Origin: Chlorogloeopsis fritschii PCC 6912
GTDB taxonomy: Bacteria > Cyanobacteriota > Cyanobacteriia > Cyanobacteriales > Nostocaceae
Length of the DNA stretch: 64,000 nt
Direction: 5' to 3'
Assembly (NCBI RefSeq): GCF_000317285.1
Contig: NZ_AJLN01000051.1
Location: 62,001-126,000, forward strand
The notes under the pieces are model-generated. The model was not told where the DNA came from and did no database searches. It saw nothing but the letters and a program-made list of their open reading frames with translations. Shown here piece after piece: positions 52,929 to 61,811 of the stretch; position 1 is the stretch's first letter; the number at the start of each line of letters is the position of its first letter. Position numbers and translations under genes: made by a program.

Positions 52929-55271
52929 CTATCTTGATGGTGGCACTCTATTCTCAGGCACAAGCGTAGGATTAGATTCAATGGATGGTTTTTCCCCAGA
53001 AGTGACAGCAGTATTGCTCGCCAGACATTGATTGATACCTTCAGGTGTGGGTGTAGATATAGAGGTATTCTGCAATGAATTAAAGTTGGCTAATTGCATC
53101 CTGACAACATCTCCGTGCTTCGCCAAAGGTTTTTTAGCTATGGGAGTTGATAGGGGATTGGATGGATTTGTAGATAAAGTTCCTTCTTCGGCTCCCAAGG
53201 AGCAGACTCGTAAGTATATCCAAGATTTCGGATTTGTCTGTTCTATACCTGGTTGTTCAATCCGCAAAATGCTACCAGCAGGAACAAGCACCGCTTTTGG
53301 AGGTGATGTGGTGGTACTAAATGATATTTCGCTCTTAGCCTGAATTATCTCAGGGCGATCGCTTGCTACAGGTGGTGGAGGCGTGACAGTAACAGGAGGA
53401 TTAGTGCTTGTGATGGTTGGAGAATCAGGCACTTTCCCTTTTAAAAATCCTCCTTGGCGCAACAAGTATCCGAAAAAACCACCAAGGAGTACTAAGACTG
53501 AAAGAATAACTAACTGTAGTGGTACTTGCGAACGCTTGCTAGGAGCGGTATCGGGCATTACTTGAGTTTTTTGGTTATAGCTAAAACTCTCTGGCTTAAC
53601 TTGTAAAGTTTGAGATAAAGAATTTCTAACTGTTGGAATGTTAAAAAGCTCAGGCGATACTTCTGCTAGCTTGGTTTCTGGTTCGGAGTATTGAACTTGA
53701 TAGTGTACTAAAGCAACAGTGACATTATCATGTCCATTCACCGTGTTTGCTATCTCTATTAACCGATCTGTAATGCTTGCTATGTCAGTCTTTGCCTGCA
53801 ATAGCGGTAAAATTTCTGTATCCCAATACTGTTCAACACGGTCGAAGTCACTCAAACCATCAGAACAAAGTAGGAAAATACAATCTTCGTCAAGGATAAA
53901 GCGTTCGGCAGAGGGATGTAATGAACTGCTAGGACTCATCCCCAATGCCTGTACCAAAGAACCGGAGGCACCTTGTTGCACGGCATCCCGGTAAATGGCA
54001 TAACCCAACCGTACCTCACGAGAAGCAACATCATCATCGAGGGTTACTTGATAGCAGCCGTAAGGTGTAATCCAATAGGCACGACTGTCGCCAACATGAG
54101 CAATATAAATTTCATGTCCAACAGGTAAAGCCATCACCAGAGTTGTTCCCATCCGCTGTCGTCCTTGCCGACTTTCACTGTCGTTGCGCTGGCTGATTTT
54201 ATCGTTAGCAACAGCTGCTGCTCGCTGTAAATCCTCTAGTAGAAGAATGGGATCTATATGATCGTGAGGAACTTTGGTTAGTTCTTGTACTTGGTGTTGA
54301 ATAGTTTCAATCGCTAAATTTGATGCGACATTTCCACCCTCATGTCCACCAATACCGTCACAAACTATTGTTAAAGCACTAGTGTGGGGTGGTTTACTGA
54401 TGATGCTACCGCTTTGAGGATAACAAGCATCTTCGTTACGTTGGCGACTTGGCCCTGTGTCGCTTTTAGTCGCAATCGTAATTTTGGGAGATTGGGTTTG
54501 GCCTAGTTCTGCCAGTCCTTTATCTAAAACTCTAATTAATTGCTCTGGAGCTTTGATTTCTTGGTCAATTAAACAACGACAAATTTCGCCTACAAATTCT
54601 GCGATCGCTGGTTTTGCTCCTGGCAGCAGTTGTTGCCAAAATTCACCTAATTCAGATAAGTTTGGGAGCGCAGCATCCTGAGAAGGAAATTCTAGCAATC
54701 GTACTAATGATCCTTCCACTCTTAGTAAATGGGAGTTCAGCAAACTAGAACCAACGCCCTCACTTACAAGAGGTTGCCACAGATGGGCTATCTGCCAAAG
54801 CCAATTTAGTTGGCGCATTGATGTAGCATCACGCCAAGCAGAGGTAAACTCGCTACATAAATCTACTTCACTTAAGGCTGCAATATCTGTAATTTTAATT
54901 GGAGATTTTTCTAACAGTAGTATTTCTTGTTCTTGCTGCCCATCAAAAATAGGCAAGACTCCGTATACCTGCGGTATATGCAAGCGATAAGAAATTAATC
55001 TTAAATAAGGTCTAATAGCTTGTAATTTTTCTGGATCTGGTGTTTGAGGTAAAAAACCAGGTTTGGTATCTAAAAGAATAGATTTATTTATAACTAAATA
55101 GCGATCGTCTAATATATCTCCCTTTTCACCCAAGCTCATACCATCTGTGACAGCCCAAAGGAAGCGTTTAGGTAAGGGTGTAGAGCATCGCTGGCAGAAG
55201 TTGTGGGTAAGAGGATTGGGAGCCTGACAATTTTCATTTGGGCAGTAGAGCGTAGCCGCATCATTTTCCAT
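52929..55271 (-). CDS. zinc-ribbon PP2C-type serine/threonine phosphatase with membrane segment
   Basis: A 780-residue protein from the ATG at 55271; the frame extends 7 codons further. The N-terminus has a double-Cys zinc ribbon (YCPNENCQ ... FCQRC). A region resembling an inactive kinase-like or regulatory domain covers about 50-250. The PP2C domain is at about 270-525 with SDTGPSRQRNEDA, VCDGIGGHEGGNVAS, HVGDSRAYWI, LLCSDGLSDFD and NGHDNVTVALV, so the metal-binding Asp residues are present. A membrane segment (LQLVILSVLVLLGGFFGYLL) follows, then a proline-rich linker and a small extracytoplasmic domain. It would remove phosphates read by the neighbouring FHA domains. Confidence 0.86.
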   Translation of the reverse strand: MENDAATLYCPNENCQAPNPLTHNFCQRCSTPLPKRFLWAVTDGMSLGEKGDILDDRYLVINKSILLDTKPGFLPQTPDPEKLQAIRPYLRLISYRLHIPQVYGVLPIFDGQQEQEILLLEKSPIKITDIAALSEVDLCSEFTSAWRDATSMRQLNWLWQIAHLWQPLVSEGVGSSLLNSHLLRVEGSLVRLLEFPSQDAALPNLSELGEFWQQLLPGAKPAIAEFVGEICRCLIDQEIKAPEQLIRVLDKGLAELGQTQSPKITIATKSDTGPSRQRNEDACYPQSGSIISKPPHTSALTIVCDGIGGHEGGNVASNLAIETIQHQVQELTKVPHDHIDPILLLEDLQRAAAVANDKISQRNDSESRQGRQRMGTTLVMALPVGHEIYIAHVGDSRAYWITPYGCYQVTLDDDVASREVRLGYAIYRDAVQQGASGSLVQALGMSPSSSLHPSAERFILDEDCIFLLCSDGLSDFDRVEQYWDTEILPLLQAKTDIASITDRLIEIANTVNGHDNVTVALVHYQVQYSEPETKLAEVSPELFNIPTVRNSLSQTLQVKPESFSYNQKTQVMPDTAPSKRSQVPLQLVILSVLVLLGGFFGYLLRQGGFLKGKVPDSPTITSTNPPVTVTPPPPVASDRPEIIQAKSEISFSTTTSPPKAVLVPAGSILRIEQPGIEQTNPKSWIYLRVCSLGAEEGTLSTNPSNPLSTPIAKKPLAKHGDVVRMQLANFNSLQNTSISTPTPEGINQCLASNTAVTSGEKPSIESNPTLVPENRVPPSR

Positions 55272-55725
55272 AGTTTTCCCACCGATCTGCAATTGGCAAT
55301 TTCTTCAACATTAATAGCAGCGGCACTCTCAACCGCTAATGTTTCCTTAACTAGATCTATCCAACTTTGGATCATGATTTTAACTTGCAAAAGAAGCTAG
55401 GTGCTAAGGTCGGTCTAAACAATGTCCTCAGTCCACCTGAAGTTTCCTCTATGGGCTACTCCACCATCAGACCGGCTCAATTCACAACCTGCTATCAAAC
55501 CATAAAGCTACCATGACTAGATTCCTTGGAATAATTACCCCTCTAGAAAGAAGAGAATGGGTTGGTATTTCTTTTAATTTTTAATTAAGTAGATGGTAAT
55601 AAACTTATGAAGACAGCTAAAAAGCTAGTCTTCAATTGGTAGCAATCTGTTACTGCTAGAGTATTTAAGTTTATTCGCCTACTACTTTAACTGCAAATTT
55701 AACATATCTCATCTGTGAAAGTGTA
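55272..55725. other. intergenic region upstream of the PP2C gene
   Basis: It includes a neat stem-loop at 55609-55633 (GAAGACAGCT pairing with AGCTAGTCTTC). No gene or known regulatory element recognised. Promoters for the PP2C gene (minus) and the 90-residue gene (plus) are expected here. Confidence 0.4.
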
Positions 55726-55998
55726 ATGGAAGATAACAAAGAAAAAAAAATTCATCGCACCGCCAATCCTGGTGATGTAATTTCTCAACAGCCACAAAGC
55801 ATCGAAGAAAAATCCCAACAACAAGCGGTAAATGCTCCTGATATCACCGGCGATCAGATCGAAGTCCCGACTTACTTTGTTGTAGAAGAGCCGGATGGTG
55901 AAAAAAAAGCGTTACATCATGTTAAAGATGCTGAAGAAATATCAGACGTGATTCGAGAAGCACGAGTTGATGAAGAAGGAAATCGGCAGTGGTGGTAG
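55726..55998 (+). CDS. small acidic hypothetical protein (90 residues)
   Basis: A 90-residue, strongly charged protein without hydrophobic segments. The N-terminal half is rich in Gln/Lys/Glu and probably disordered. The second half (IEVPTYFVVEEPDGEKKALHHVKDAEEISDVIREARVD) could form a small alpha/beta fold. Codon use and base composition fit neighbouring genes. Not recognised. A strong hairpin at 56128-56154 downstream could end its transcript. Confidence 0.6.
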   Translation: MEDNKEKKIHRTANPGDVISQQPQSIEEKSQQQAVNAPDITGDQIEVPTYFVVEEPDGEKKALHHVKDAEEISDVIREARVDEEGNRQWW

Positions 55999-56127
55999 TA
56001 ACTTAACCTGAGATTGGAGGATAAGGTTAGGGGCAGAAAGAAAAATCAAAATTTATCAAAGTATAATTTCTCTCGTCTAACGACAGGGGAGATAGTGAAT
56101 TCACTGAGCTATTGCAGGTTTCTTAAC

Positions 56128-56154
56128 TCCAAGCGTCGAAAAACGGCGCTTGGA
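56128..56154. terminator. perfect-looking stem-loop downstream of the 90-residue gene
   Basis: TCCAAGCGTCG pairs with CGGCGCTTGGA around five A; one G-T pair. No T-run follows on either strand, so it may be bidirectional or act as a processing site. The remainder of the gap from 55999 to 56582 is AT-rich and shows nothing else. Confidence 0.55.
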
Positions 56155-56582
56155 AGCTACCAAAGGCAAAGTGTGGTCACACTCTATTAACATAAATAAA
56201 ATCTATAGCTCTCTTCTAAATTCTCTAATTTAATTAAATAAAATTATTATTTTCAGTTTGTCTGAGCATACAATCAATATGTATCAGTATAATTATTAGC
56301 ATTAATCACGAGCTAATCTATATTATTTAGAGATTAAATACTCGCTTCTGTAACAAAAATCAACTTAACTATACTTTATTTTATTATTTTTACCACCAAT
56401 TTTCTTCGGCTCGGAAATTGTTAGGAAATATACTCATAATTCTTAGTTCAAAAAGGCCCTAACAATGGACAAGTTGAGTTTACGACTAATCTAACTAATA
56501 TTATTTGTTTTTACAAAGCTTTGGGGATTCAAGCTTGAAAGATGTTTACCAATTTAGAGATTAACTATTTAAGACGACATCT

Positions 56583-56729
56583 CTAGAAAATTCGATAGCA
56601 CACCAATGAGAGTGGAGCACTAATTAATAACAAGTAAAAGGCTGCGGCAGTAGCCAAACAGCCTGTGGTTACGGAAAGTACGAGCAAAGCAATTGAGCGA
56701 TAATTTATCGGTTTAATACCAAGATCCAT
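56583..56729 (-). CDS. small single-span membrane protein (48 residues) downstream of ndhM
   Basis: An ATG at 56729 opens a 48-codon frame ending TAG. The product begins MDLGIKPINYRSIALLVL, has a membrane segment at about residues 13-38 (ALLVLSVTTGCLATAAAFYL) and ends VCYRIF. The basic-then-hydrophobic layout, good length and absence of repeats argue for a real gene. It lies 78 bases after the ndhM stop on the same strand, so it may be cotranscribed with ndhM. I do not recognise it; it does not match the small photosystem or cytochrome b6f subunits I know. The ribosome site is weak (AGG 13 bases upstream). Confidence 0.5.
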   Translation of the reverse strand: MDLGIKPINYRSIALLVLSVTTGCLATAAAFYLLLISAPLSLVCYRIF

Positions 56730-56807
56730 CTCATGCTTTACCTGTAAAGGAGTTAGGAGTGAAAAATTTATAGTTTATAACTTTTAACTCAACTAACTCG
56801 TCATTCT

Positions 56808-57191
56808 TCATGACTTCGTTAATCCATAACTCTGTTGATCCTCAGGAGCAACTTGGGGAAGCCCCATACTGTAGTTTGTGACGCGAGAAGTAAGATTGTA
56901 GCTAATTTCGCCCTTTTGCAGGAGCGATCGCATAAAATGCTCCAAATCCGAACCAATACGACGTAAGTTGTAGTCTGTTAGGTCTGCGCCGCTATATGCT
57001 TCCACTAGTTCATCAAACTTATGATAAACCTTTTGCAGAGCATCTTCATCCCAGATAAATTCGTTGTCTGGGTCAACATCCAACGTTAAAACCTGATTGC
57101 TGGGAACCAATTCGCCATCCCGATCCAGTTCAGCCGCAAAAATACGGATATGTCGGGTTGTGGACTTGAGGAGCATTGGGTTGTCGTCCAT
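56808..57191 (-). CDS. ndhM: NAD(P)H-quinone oxidoreductase subunit M
   Basis: A 127-residue protein from the ATG at 57191; another ATG at 57176 gives 122 residues, and the frame stays open upstream to 57239. [57 protein letters not shown] and [18 protein letters not shown] are diagnostic of NdhM. It is a peripheral stromal/cytoplasmic subunit of the photosynthetic NDH-1 complex, acting in cyclic electron flow and respiration, and it helps form the ferredoxin-facing side. It is the only ndh gene in the window. Confidence 0.93.
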   Translation of the reverse strand: MDDNPMLLKSTTRHIRIFAAELDRDGELVPSNQVLTLDVDPDNEFIWDEDALQKVYHKFDELVEAYSGADLTDYNLRRIGSDLEHFMRSLLQKGEISYNLTSRVTNYSMGLPQVAPEDQQSYGLTKS

Positions 57192-58346
57192 AACAGTGTC
57201 AAATAGGGTGATCCAGTTTCTCGTTTGAATAGAATACAAGCAAACAGTCAGCAGATGCTATGGGCAGCCTAATACCGAATCGGGATTTTACTTTTTTGAT
57301 TAGGGGATAGTTCTATCTTAATCCCTATTGAGGATTGACATGAAACGAAATCTTCACACTGAAATTGTTGCAGATGCTGTGGATCAGCTTGAATCCCCTT
57401 GAATCTTCGGCTAAGATGGTCGCCAAAACCCCTAATAAGGAAAAGGCAATGCCTTTGTTGTCAGCATGGGTAATTATTTTGCCTGCGTCAATTATTAATC
57501 TGTCTACTTTTGGGGGTTGAGACTGTATATTTTACCAAACTAAACGTGTGGTTAACCAATTGATTAATTACATCATGAAGATTGTCTGGCTTCTCTGTAA
57601 CGCCACGTGCCAGGAAAACGGGAAGTTGCTCTTGAGGCATCTCAGCCTATAAAAAGGACTGCACACACTTGTGTACCCTGATGATACGTTCTACCTGCAC
57701 CAAGCTCTGAGGGCATAGTAATTTTGCTCGCACTGGACTTGAAAGTGATAGAGGGTTGTACTAGCAATAATGGCTAAAGTTTGTCCGCCTACAATTTTTC
57801 ATCTTTACATAAGCAAAAAATGGCCTTATTACTTTAGCAGTAAGTGATTCTACTAATGTAAATGTTCATGCATATTCATAATCTACTCCTGCGATTGGCA
57901 ATGAACTAATGTGAGATACTTGGCGAATCATTGAAATCATGTCTATAATTGTCTTCCCAAAAAGAATTTTTACTTTTTGCTGACTATGTCTATAAATCTT
58001 GCTTGTCTGTCAAAAGAAAAATTAGTACATCTAGTAATTTTACGTAATTTAGACACAATAACGTCTAGCTTTCATTAATGTAGAGAAAATCAGCGATTTT
58101 ACTTACGTAAAAATACTAAATTTTCAGTAAAAACTCAAACTGTTATTGACGTAGAGATAAAGTTGATGTAAAAACCTTTAAAAAGCTAGAACTAGTTCTT
58201 ACAGAAACTTTATTGTATACAATCTTAAAAACTGAATAATGGTTATGGCTTGGTTCAAACACAGCTAATGCTGAAATATTTGAACCTTGATCGGAAAACT
58301 TGACAGTAGTAAAGTTTAGCTATAAACAATACGCAGGAGAGGCAAA
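57192..58346. other. long intergenic region
   Basis: About 1.15 kb between ndhM (minus) and the Npun_R1517-type gene (plus). A GGCAATGCC palindrome lies near 57446. A 20-codon ATG frame lies at 57340 and a 30-codon one at 57985, neither with convincing support. The second half is AT-rich with several TACGTAA palindromes (58042, 58105). TTGACA (58300-58305) and TATAAA (58321-58326) could form a promoter with a short 15-base spacer just before the small frame at 58347. Confidence 0.45.
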
Positions 58347-58385
58347 ATGGAATACAAGTTTTGTTCCACAAAAAAAGAGGGTTAA
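58347..58385 (+). CDS. candidate 12-residue leader peptide upstream of the Npun_R1517-type gene
   Basis: ATG at 58347 with AGGAGAGG 4 bases upstream opens a 12-codon frame (MEYKFCSTKKEG) ending TAA, 98 bases before the next start codon. The ribosome site is one of the best in the window, better than that of the downstream gene. It could be a regulatory leader or a tiny protein; chance remains possible. Confidence 0.4.
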   Translation: MEYKFCSTKKEG

Positions 58386-58483
58386 TTCAAATATTTTAGT
58401 TCCGAAAAAAACATAAAGAATTTTTGCTTGTAGATATAGCTCCTCCACCTCAATCAACATAAAGTAAAGGAATCCTAACAGCT

Positions 58484-58762
58484 ATGAGTTCTAAAGCTTT
58501 ACCACGTCAAATCAACAATATCGAAGTAGGAGTTTATGAGTGTGAAATACATCTGAAGTTCCGACTAATTGAAGAAAAAAGTTTATTGGGCGATCGCGAT
58601 CAATTGTTACAAGTGCTACTAGATGCTTTAACAGAAGGTTCCGATGACTTTCTAGAAACCCTACAAGCTTCTGTAAAAACGCAAGAAATTTCAGAACTTA
58701 AAGCTTCACCACAAATGCGACGTCAATTAATGCGTCTGCGAAATTTTAATGAGAATGCTTAA
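58484..58762 (+). CDS. Npun_R1517 family small regulator (heterocyst differentiation)
   Basis: A 92-residue protein without membrane segments. INNIEVGVYECEIHLKFRLIEEKSLL, DRDQLLQVLLDALTEGSDDFLETLQASV and QMRRQLMRLRN match the family named after Npun_R1517, which occurs in heterocyst-forming cyanobacteria and is annotated as a differentiation regulator. The molecular mechanism is not established as far as I know. An AAAGGAA site precedes the ATG. A GTAGTAAAGTTTAG sequence at 58306-58319 is one base off the NtcA consensus. Confidence 0.82.
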   Translation: MSSKALPRQINNIEVGVYECEIHLKFRLIEEKSLLGDRDQLLQVLLDALTEGSDDFLETLQASVKTQEISELKASPQMRRQLMRLRNFNENA

Positions 58763-59284
58763 TGATGAAACCTGTAATTAAGCTGCTACGTATGGAATTT
58801 ACACCTTTACTCGTGAGGGTTGTCATTAGTCATTAGTCATTTGTAATACAAAAGACAAAGGACAAACGACTAACAAAGCGTACTCGTTGTTATTTTTTCA
58901 AAGGTTTCAGATTTTGAAATTATATTTCCAGGTATTTGCTAGAACCAGTTCTTTTGTTTCTAATTGCCGAGGTATTAGCTATTAACAATTGTTATTACAG
59001 ACTCTGCTTCTTTGACTGATTTCTGTTTTGCTGAGTAAAAACAAAGGGTGCCACAGTACTTAAAACTTGGAATTTTAAATTCTGACTTTTGGATTGTAAA
59101 TTCTCTGTAAATTACATCAAGTCAATTTTGACCTATCAATTTTAACTTGACAGATAGTAATATCTTGGAAGGTGAGTATAGTTACAGTGGTTTCCCTGTT
59201 ATCACCTCAGTGCGGTTTCTAACCACCACAATCGTGAATAGTGTTGTGGTTAGAAGCCACACTGATTATGATAGACAAAATGTT
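58763..59284. other. intergenic region with STRR-like runs and a long hairpin
   Basis: CATTAGTCATTAGTCATT and GACAAAGGACAAACGACT runs occur near 58828-58872. A 22-base stem with 3 mismatches lies at 59209-59263 (AGTGCGGTTTCTAACCACCACA against TGTTGTGGTTAGAAGCCACACT) just downstream of the response regulator stop and probably ends its transcript. No gene supported. Confidence 0.5.
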
Positions 59285-59980
59285 TTATTTAGCCAGACCG
59301 TGTTCGAGGGCAAAACGAACCAATTCGGTGCGGCTATTTGTACCAGTTTTACTAAACAAGCGGCTAACATACTTTTCAACATTGCGAACGCTAGTATCTA
59401 AGCGTCTAGCTATTTCTTTATTCATCAACCCTTCAGCTACCAAATTTAAAACACTTTGTTCTCTGGGGGTTAAGTCAATTGTGAAAGGTGGTGGAGATTG
59501 AGCAAGCGCGTTTTTTTGAGTTAATAGTGCTTTGATTTGGGCAATTTGATTGGCTAGATCGGCTATATCGGGCGTTTCACCCTCTTCAGTTGCGGCTTGA
59601 GCTTTGGTGGCGCGGCGAGCAAGCAAGTTTTCGACTATTGCCACTAATTCATCGGGATCGAAGGGTTTGGGCAAATAGGCATCTACTCCGGCTTGATAAC
59701 CTTGGATGCGATCAGTTGTCATGCCTTTAGCCGTTAGAAATATCACTGGCAGTGCCTGAAAACGAGGATCTTCGCGCATCTGCTTAAGGAACTGATAGCC
59801 ATCCACCTGAGGCATCATGATGTCGGAAATCACAAGATCCGGTAAACTTTGTTGCATCAATTCCCAGCCTTCACGAGCGTTACTGGCAACTTGAACGCTG
59901 AAACCGCTTTCTTGTAAATAATCTTTCACTGCTTCACGCAATCCCGGTTCATCATCTACCAGTAACAGTTGTGCTGACAT
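59285..59980 (-). CDS. NarL/FixJ-type response regulator
   Basis: A 231-residue two-domain regulator. The receiver has acidic residues in LLVDDEPG, the phospho-acceptor Asp53 (DLVISDIMMP), Thr in IFLTAKG and Lys in LPKPFDP. The C-terminal LuxR-type helix-turn-helix is at about 165-225 (LTPREQSVLNLVAEGLMNKEIARRLDTSVRNVEKYVSRLF). A Gln/Ala-rich linker joins them. It resembles the orphan NarL-type regulators of cyanobacteria and plastid Ycf29. No histidine kinase gene is adjacent, so its input is unknown. Confidence 0.92.
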   Translation of the reverse strand: MSAQLLLVDDEPGLREAVKDYLQESGFSVQVASNAREGWELMQQSLPDLVISDIMMPQVDGYQFLKQMREDPRFQALPVIFLTAKGMTTDRIQGYQAGVDAYLPKPFDPDELVAIVENLLARRATKAQAATEEGETPDIADLANQIAQIKALLTQKNALAQSPPPFTIDLTPREQSVLNLVAEGLMNKEIARRLDTSVRNVEKYVSRLFSKTGTNSRTELVRFALEHGLAK

Positions 59981-60167
59981 CTAAAAATTTCCTTTCCTCA
60001 ACTTTATTTACAATCTAGCGAAAATAAGCAGGCTGTTGTAAAAGCAAATAAACTCTACTCTAATTGGTTCAAATGCTTTTAAGTAAATATTTATAAACTT
60101 TTGTCATCAATTGGGGACATACAATGCCCCCACAATCTTAAATTACTTTAGTTTGTTCAAAAATCTT

Positions 60168-60857
60168 TCATGGATGAGCAAATTGAACTTTTCCTTGTTT
60201 GGAGCCATTGCAACTTTGAGCAAAACTTGCTAGTCTCAGTACTCGCGCTTTCAAAGTATGGTAATTTAATGCAAACAATAGACGAACATTCAAGCCAAAG
60301 ACGTCAAAGCAACCTTCCTGGTTGTGGGAACTGCACTCAAAATTGAAAATGCCTGCATCTTTGATCATCCACCTGATGCGATGTGCAACTAGTTGGAGTT
60401 GGTGTACATCGTGCTCACTGAAATTATGGGACTGGTAAGTACCAACGTGCAGAACTCCGACCATACCCTGTTTGATCGGTATTGGTATGCCAACAAGTGA
60501 TTTAAGATCCTTGTGGCGCAGAACTGGACTTACAACCTCTACCTTTGATAAGTTATCAACTACCATAGGCTTCATGCTTGCGGCAATATGACCGGCAAAG
60601 CCCTGTCCTATAGGAACACGGATTTGCTGTGAAATCTCTTCCTCAAGTCCTATAGTGGCATAAACAGATAAATTCTGTTGACCTTCAACAGGTAGTAGAA
60701 ACGTAACAGTATCTACAGACATATACTCTTGTACCCACTGCAATTCCTTTTGCAAGGATTGTGCCAACTGGGCTTTTATGTCGGTAGGTTTGCGACCTAT
60801 TCGTACTTTCCAACCTTTATAGAATCTTTGTAAACCAATATGGTCTGCCCAAAACAT
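60168..60857 (-). CDS. GAF domain protein with unusual C-terminus
   Basis: A 229-residue protein with a GAF domain at about 25-175 (QWVQEYMSVDTVTFLLPVE, IGLEEEISQQIRVPIGQGFAGHIAAS, LVGIPIPIKQGMVGVLHVG, LQLVAHRIRWMIKDAG). In cyanobacteria such GAF domains normally lead into a PP2C phosphatase or histidine kinase. Here the last 55 residues (from about FNFECSSHNQ) match nothing I recognise and have several Cys and Asn, so the gene may be a truncated remnant of a larger signalling protein. No heme or bilin Cys motif is evident. Confidence 0.65.
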   Translation of the reverse strand: MFWADHIGLQRFYKGWKVRIGRKPTDIKAQLAQSLQKELQWVQEYMSVDTVTFLLPVEGQQNLSVYATIGLEEEISQQIRVPIGQGFAGHIAASMKPMVVDNLSKVEVVSPVLRHKDLKSLVGIPIPIKQGMVGVLHVGTYQSHNFSEHDVHQLQLVAHRIRWMIKDAGIFNFECSSHNQEGCFDVFGLNVRLLFALNYHTLKARVLRLASFAQSCNGSKQGKVQFAHP

Positions 60858-61085
60858 TATTATTTGACTCCAGTCGATACCAAGTTTTAAATGGTTGTAA
60901 CATTTCTAAAAATTATAGCTTTTTTATAAATTAGAGGTATGGCAATAATAATATTGGAATAATACTGGCATTATAGATTTGAATGAATGTGTATTTACTA
61001 ACTATCCCATTAGAGGGATAATAACTACGAGTGAACTATTTTGTATTTATCTTATTCACCTTTTAGTATATTTACTTTCAATAAG

Positions 61086-61749
61086 ATGGTAAATATTAAC
61101 CGAGTAGCAATCGTGGGAGGAACTCATGGGAACGAGTTTACAGGTGTATATCTAATTAATAAGTTTAATAAAATTCCGAAATTAGTTCAAAGACCAAGTT
61201 TTAAAACACAAACAATAATTGCTAATATATGGGTTTTTAATACCGTCAAAAGATATATTGATAAAGATTTAAATCGCTGTTTTGCGACTGCCGATTTACA
61301 AAATGATAGCCCTTGTTATTTAGAAGAAAAACAAGCCAAATTTCTGAATAGACTCTCGACCTCAAAGGTAATTTTCAAGTTAATTTTATTTTGGATTTGC
61401 ACAGTACGACTGCTAATATGGGTGTTTCGCTCATTTTAGTCAATCAGAATTATTTAATGTGAAACTAGCAGCATATCTAACTGCTATAGAACCATCTATA
61501 AAAGTTTATAGCTGGGTTGAGCCAGGAAAAGATAGCTCCTTTTTAAATTCCTTGTGTGAAAATGGTTTTGCTATCGAAGTTGGAGCGATCGCATCAGGTA
61601 TTTTAAATGCAGCTTTATTTCAACAAACTGAAAGCCTGATTCAGACTATCCTTGATTATTTAGAGAACTTGAACAGTGGTGCAATTGAGCAGACAAACAG
61701 AAAACTAACTATTTATGAACATTGGAAGCCAGTCGCCCTTGATGATTAG
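61086..61749 (+). pseudogene. aspartoacylase/N-acyl-aspartate deacylase, two frameshifts
   Basis: The first frame gives RVAIVGGTHGNEFTGVYLI (zinc His and Glu of the family) and RYIDKDLNRCF. It fails after LSTSK at about 61364-61367, where CAAAGG appears to have lost one A; the next frame continues as GNFQVNFILDLHSTTANMG, holding the third zinc ligand. That frame stops at 61458, and a third frame resumes with NVKLAAYLTAIEPSIKVY and runs to 61749 with GFAIEVGAI. Each step is a -1 shift. The protein cannot be made in one piece unless the shifts are sequencing errors in short homopolymers. Families of this type deacylate N-acetylaspartate or similar compounds. Confidence 0.82.
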
Positions 61750-61811
61750 TAGGGGAGACAGCACGCCTTTGTGGGTTCTCCCCGTAGTGTAGCGACTGCC
61801 GTGCGGGTTGC
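61750..61811. repeat. dispersed repeat (CGACTGCCGTGCGGGTT)
   Basis: The 62-base gap is filled by GGGAGACAGCACGCC...GGGTTCTCCCC and CGACTGCCGTGCGGGTT. The last 17 bases recur exactly at about 62893-62909, on the other side of the GT2 gene. Confidence 0.65.

Noticed and set aside
55136-55390. Open frame overlapping the PP2C start on the same strand
   Set aside because: Out of frame with the well-supported PP2C N-terminus (zinc ribbon) and ends within it.
57340-57402. 20-codon frame upstream of ndhM
   Set aside because: Only a GAGG string supports it; composition and context give no further evidence.
57985-58077. 30-codon frame in the long gap
   Set aside because: No ribosome site and no hydrophobic or conserved pattern.
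58306-58319. NtcA site before the heterocyst regulator
   Set aside because: GTAGTAAAGTTTAG has TAG instead of TAC and no well-spaced -10 box; too weak to call as a feature.
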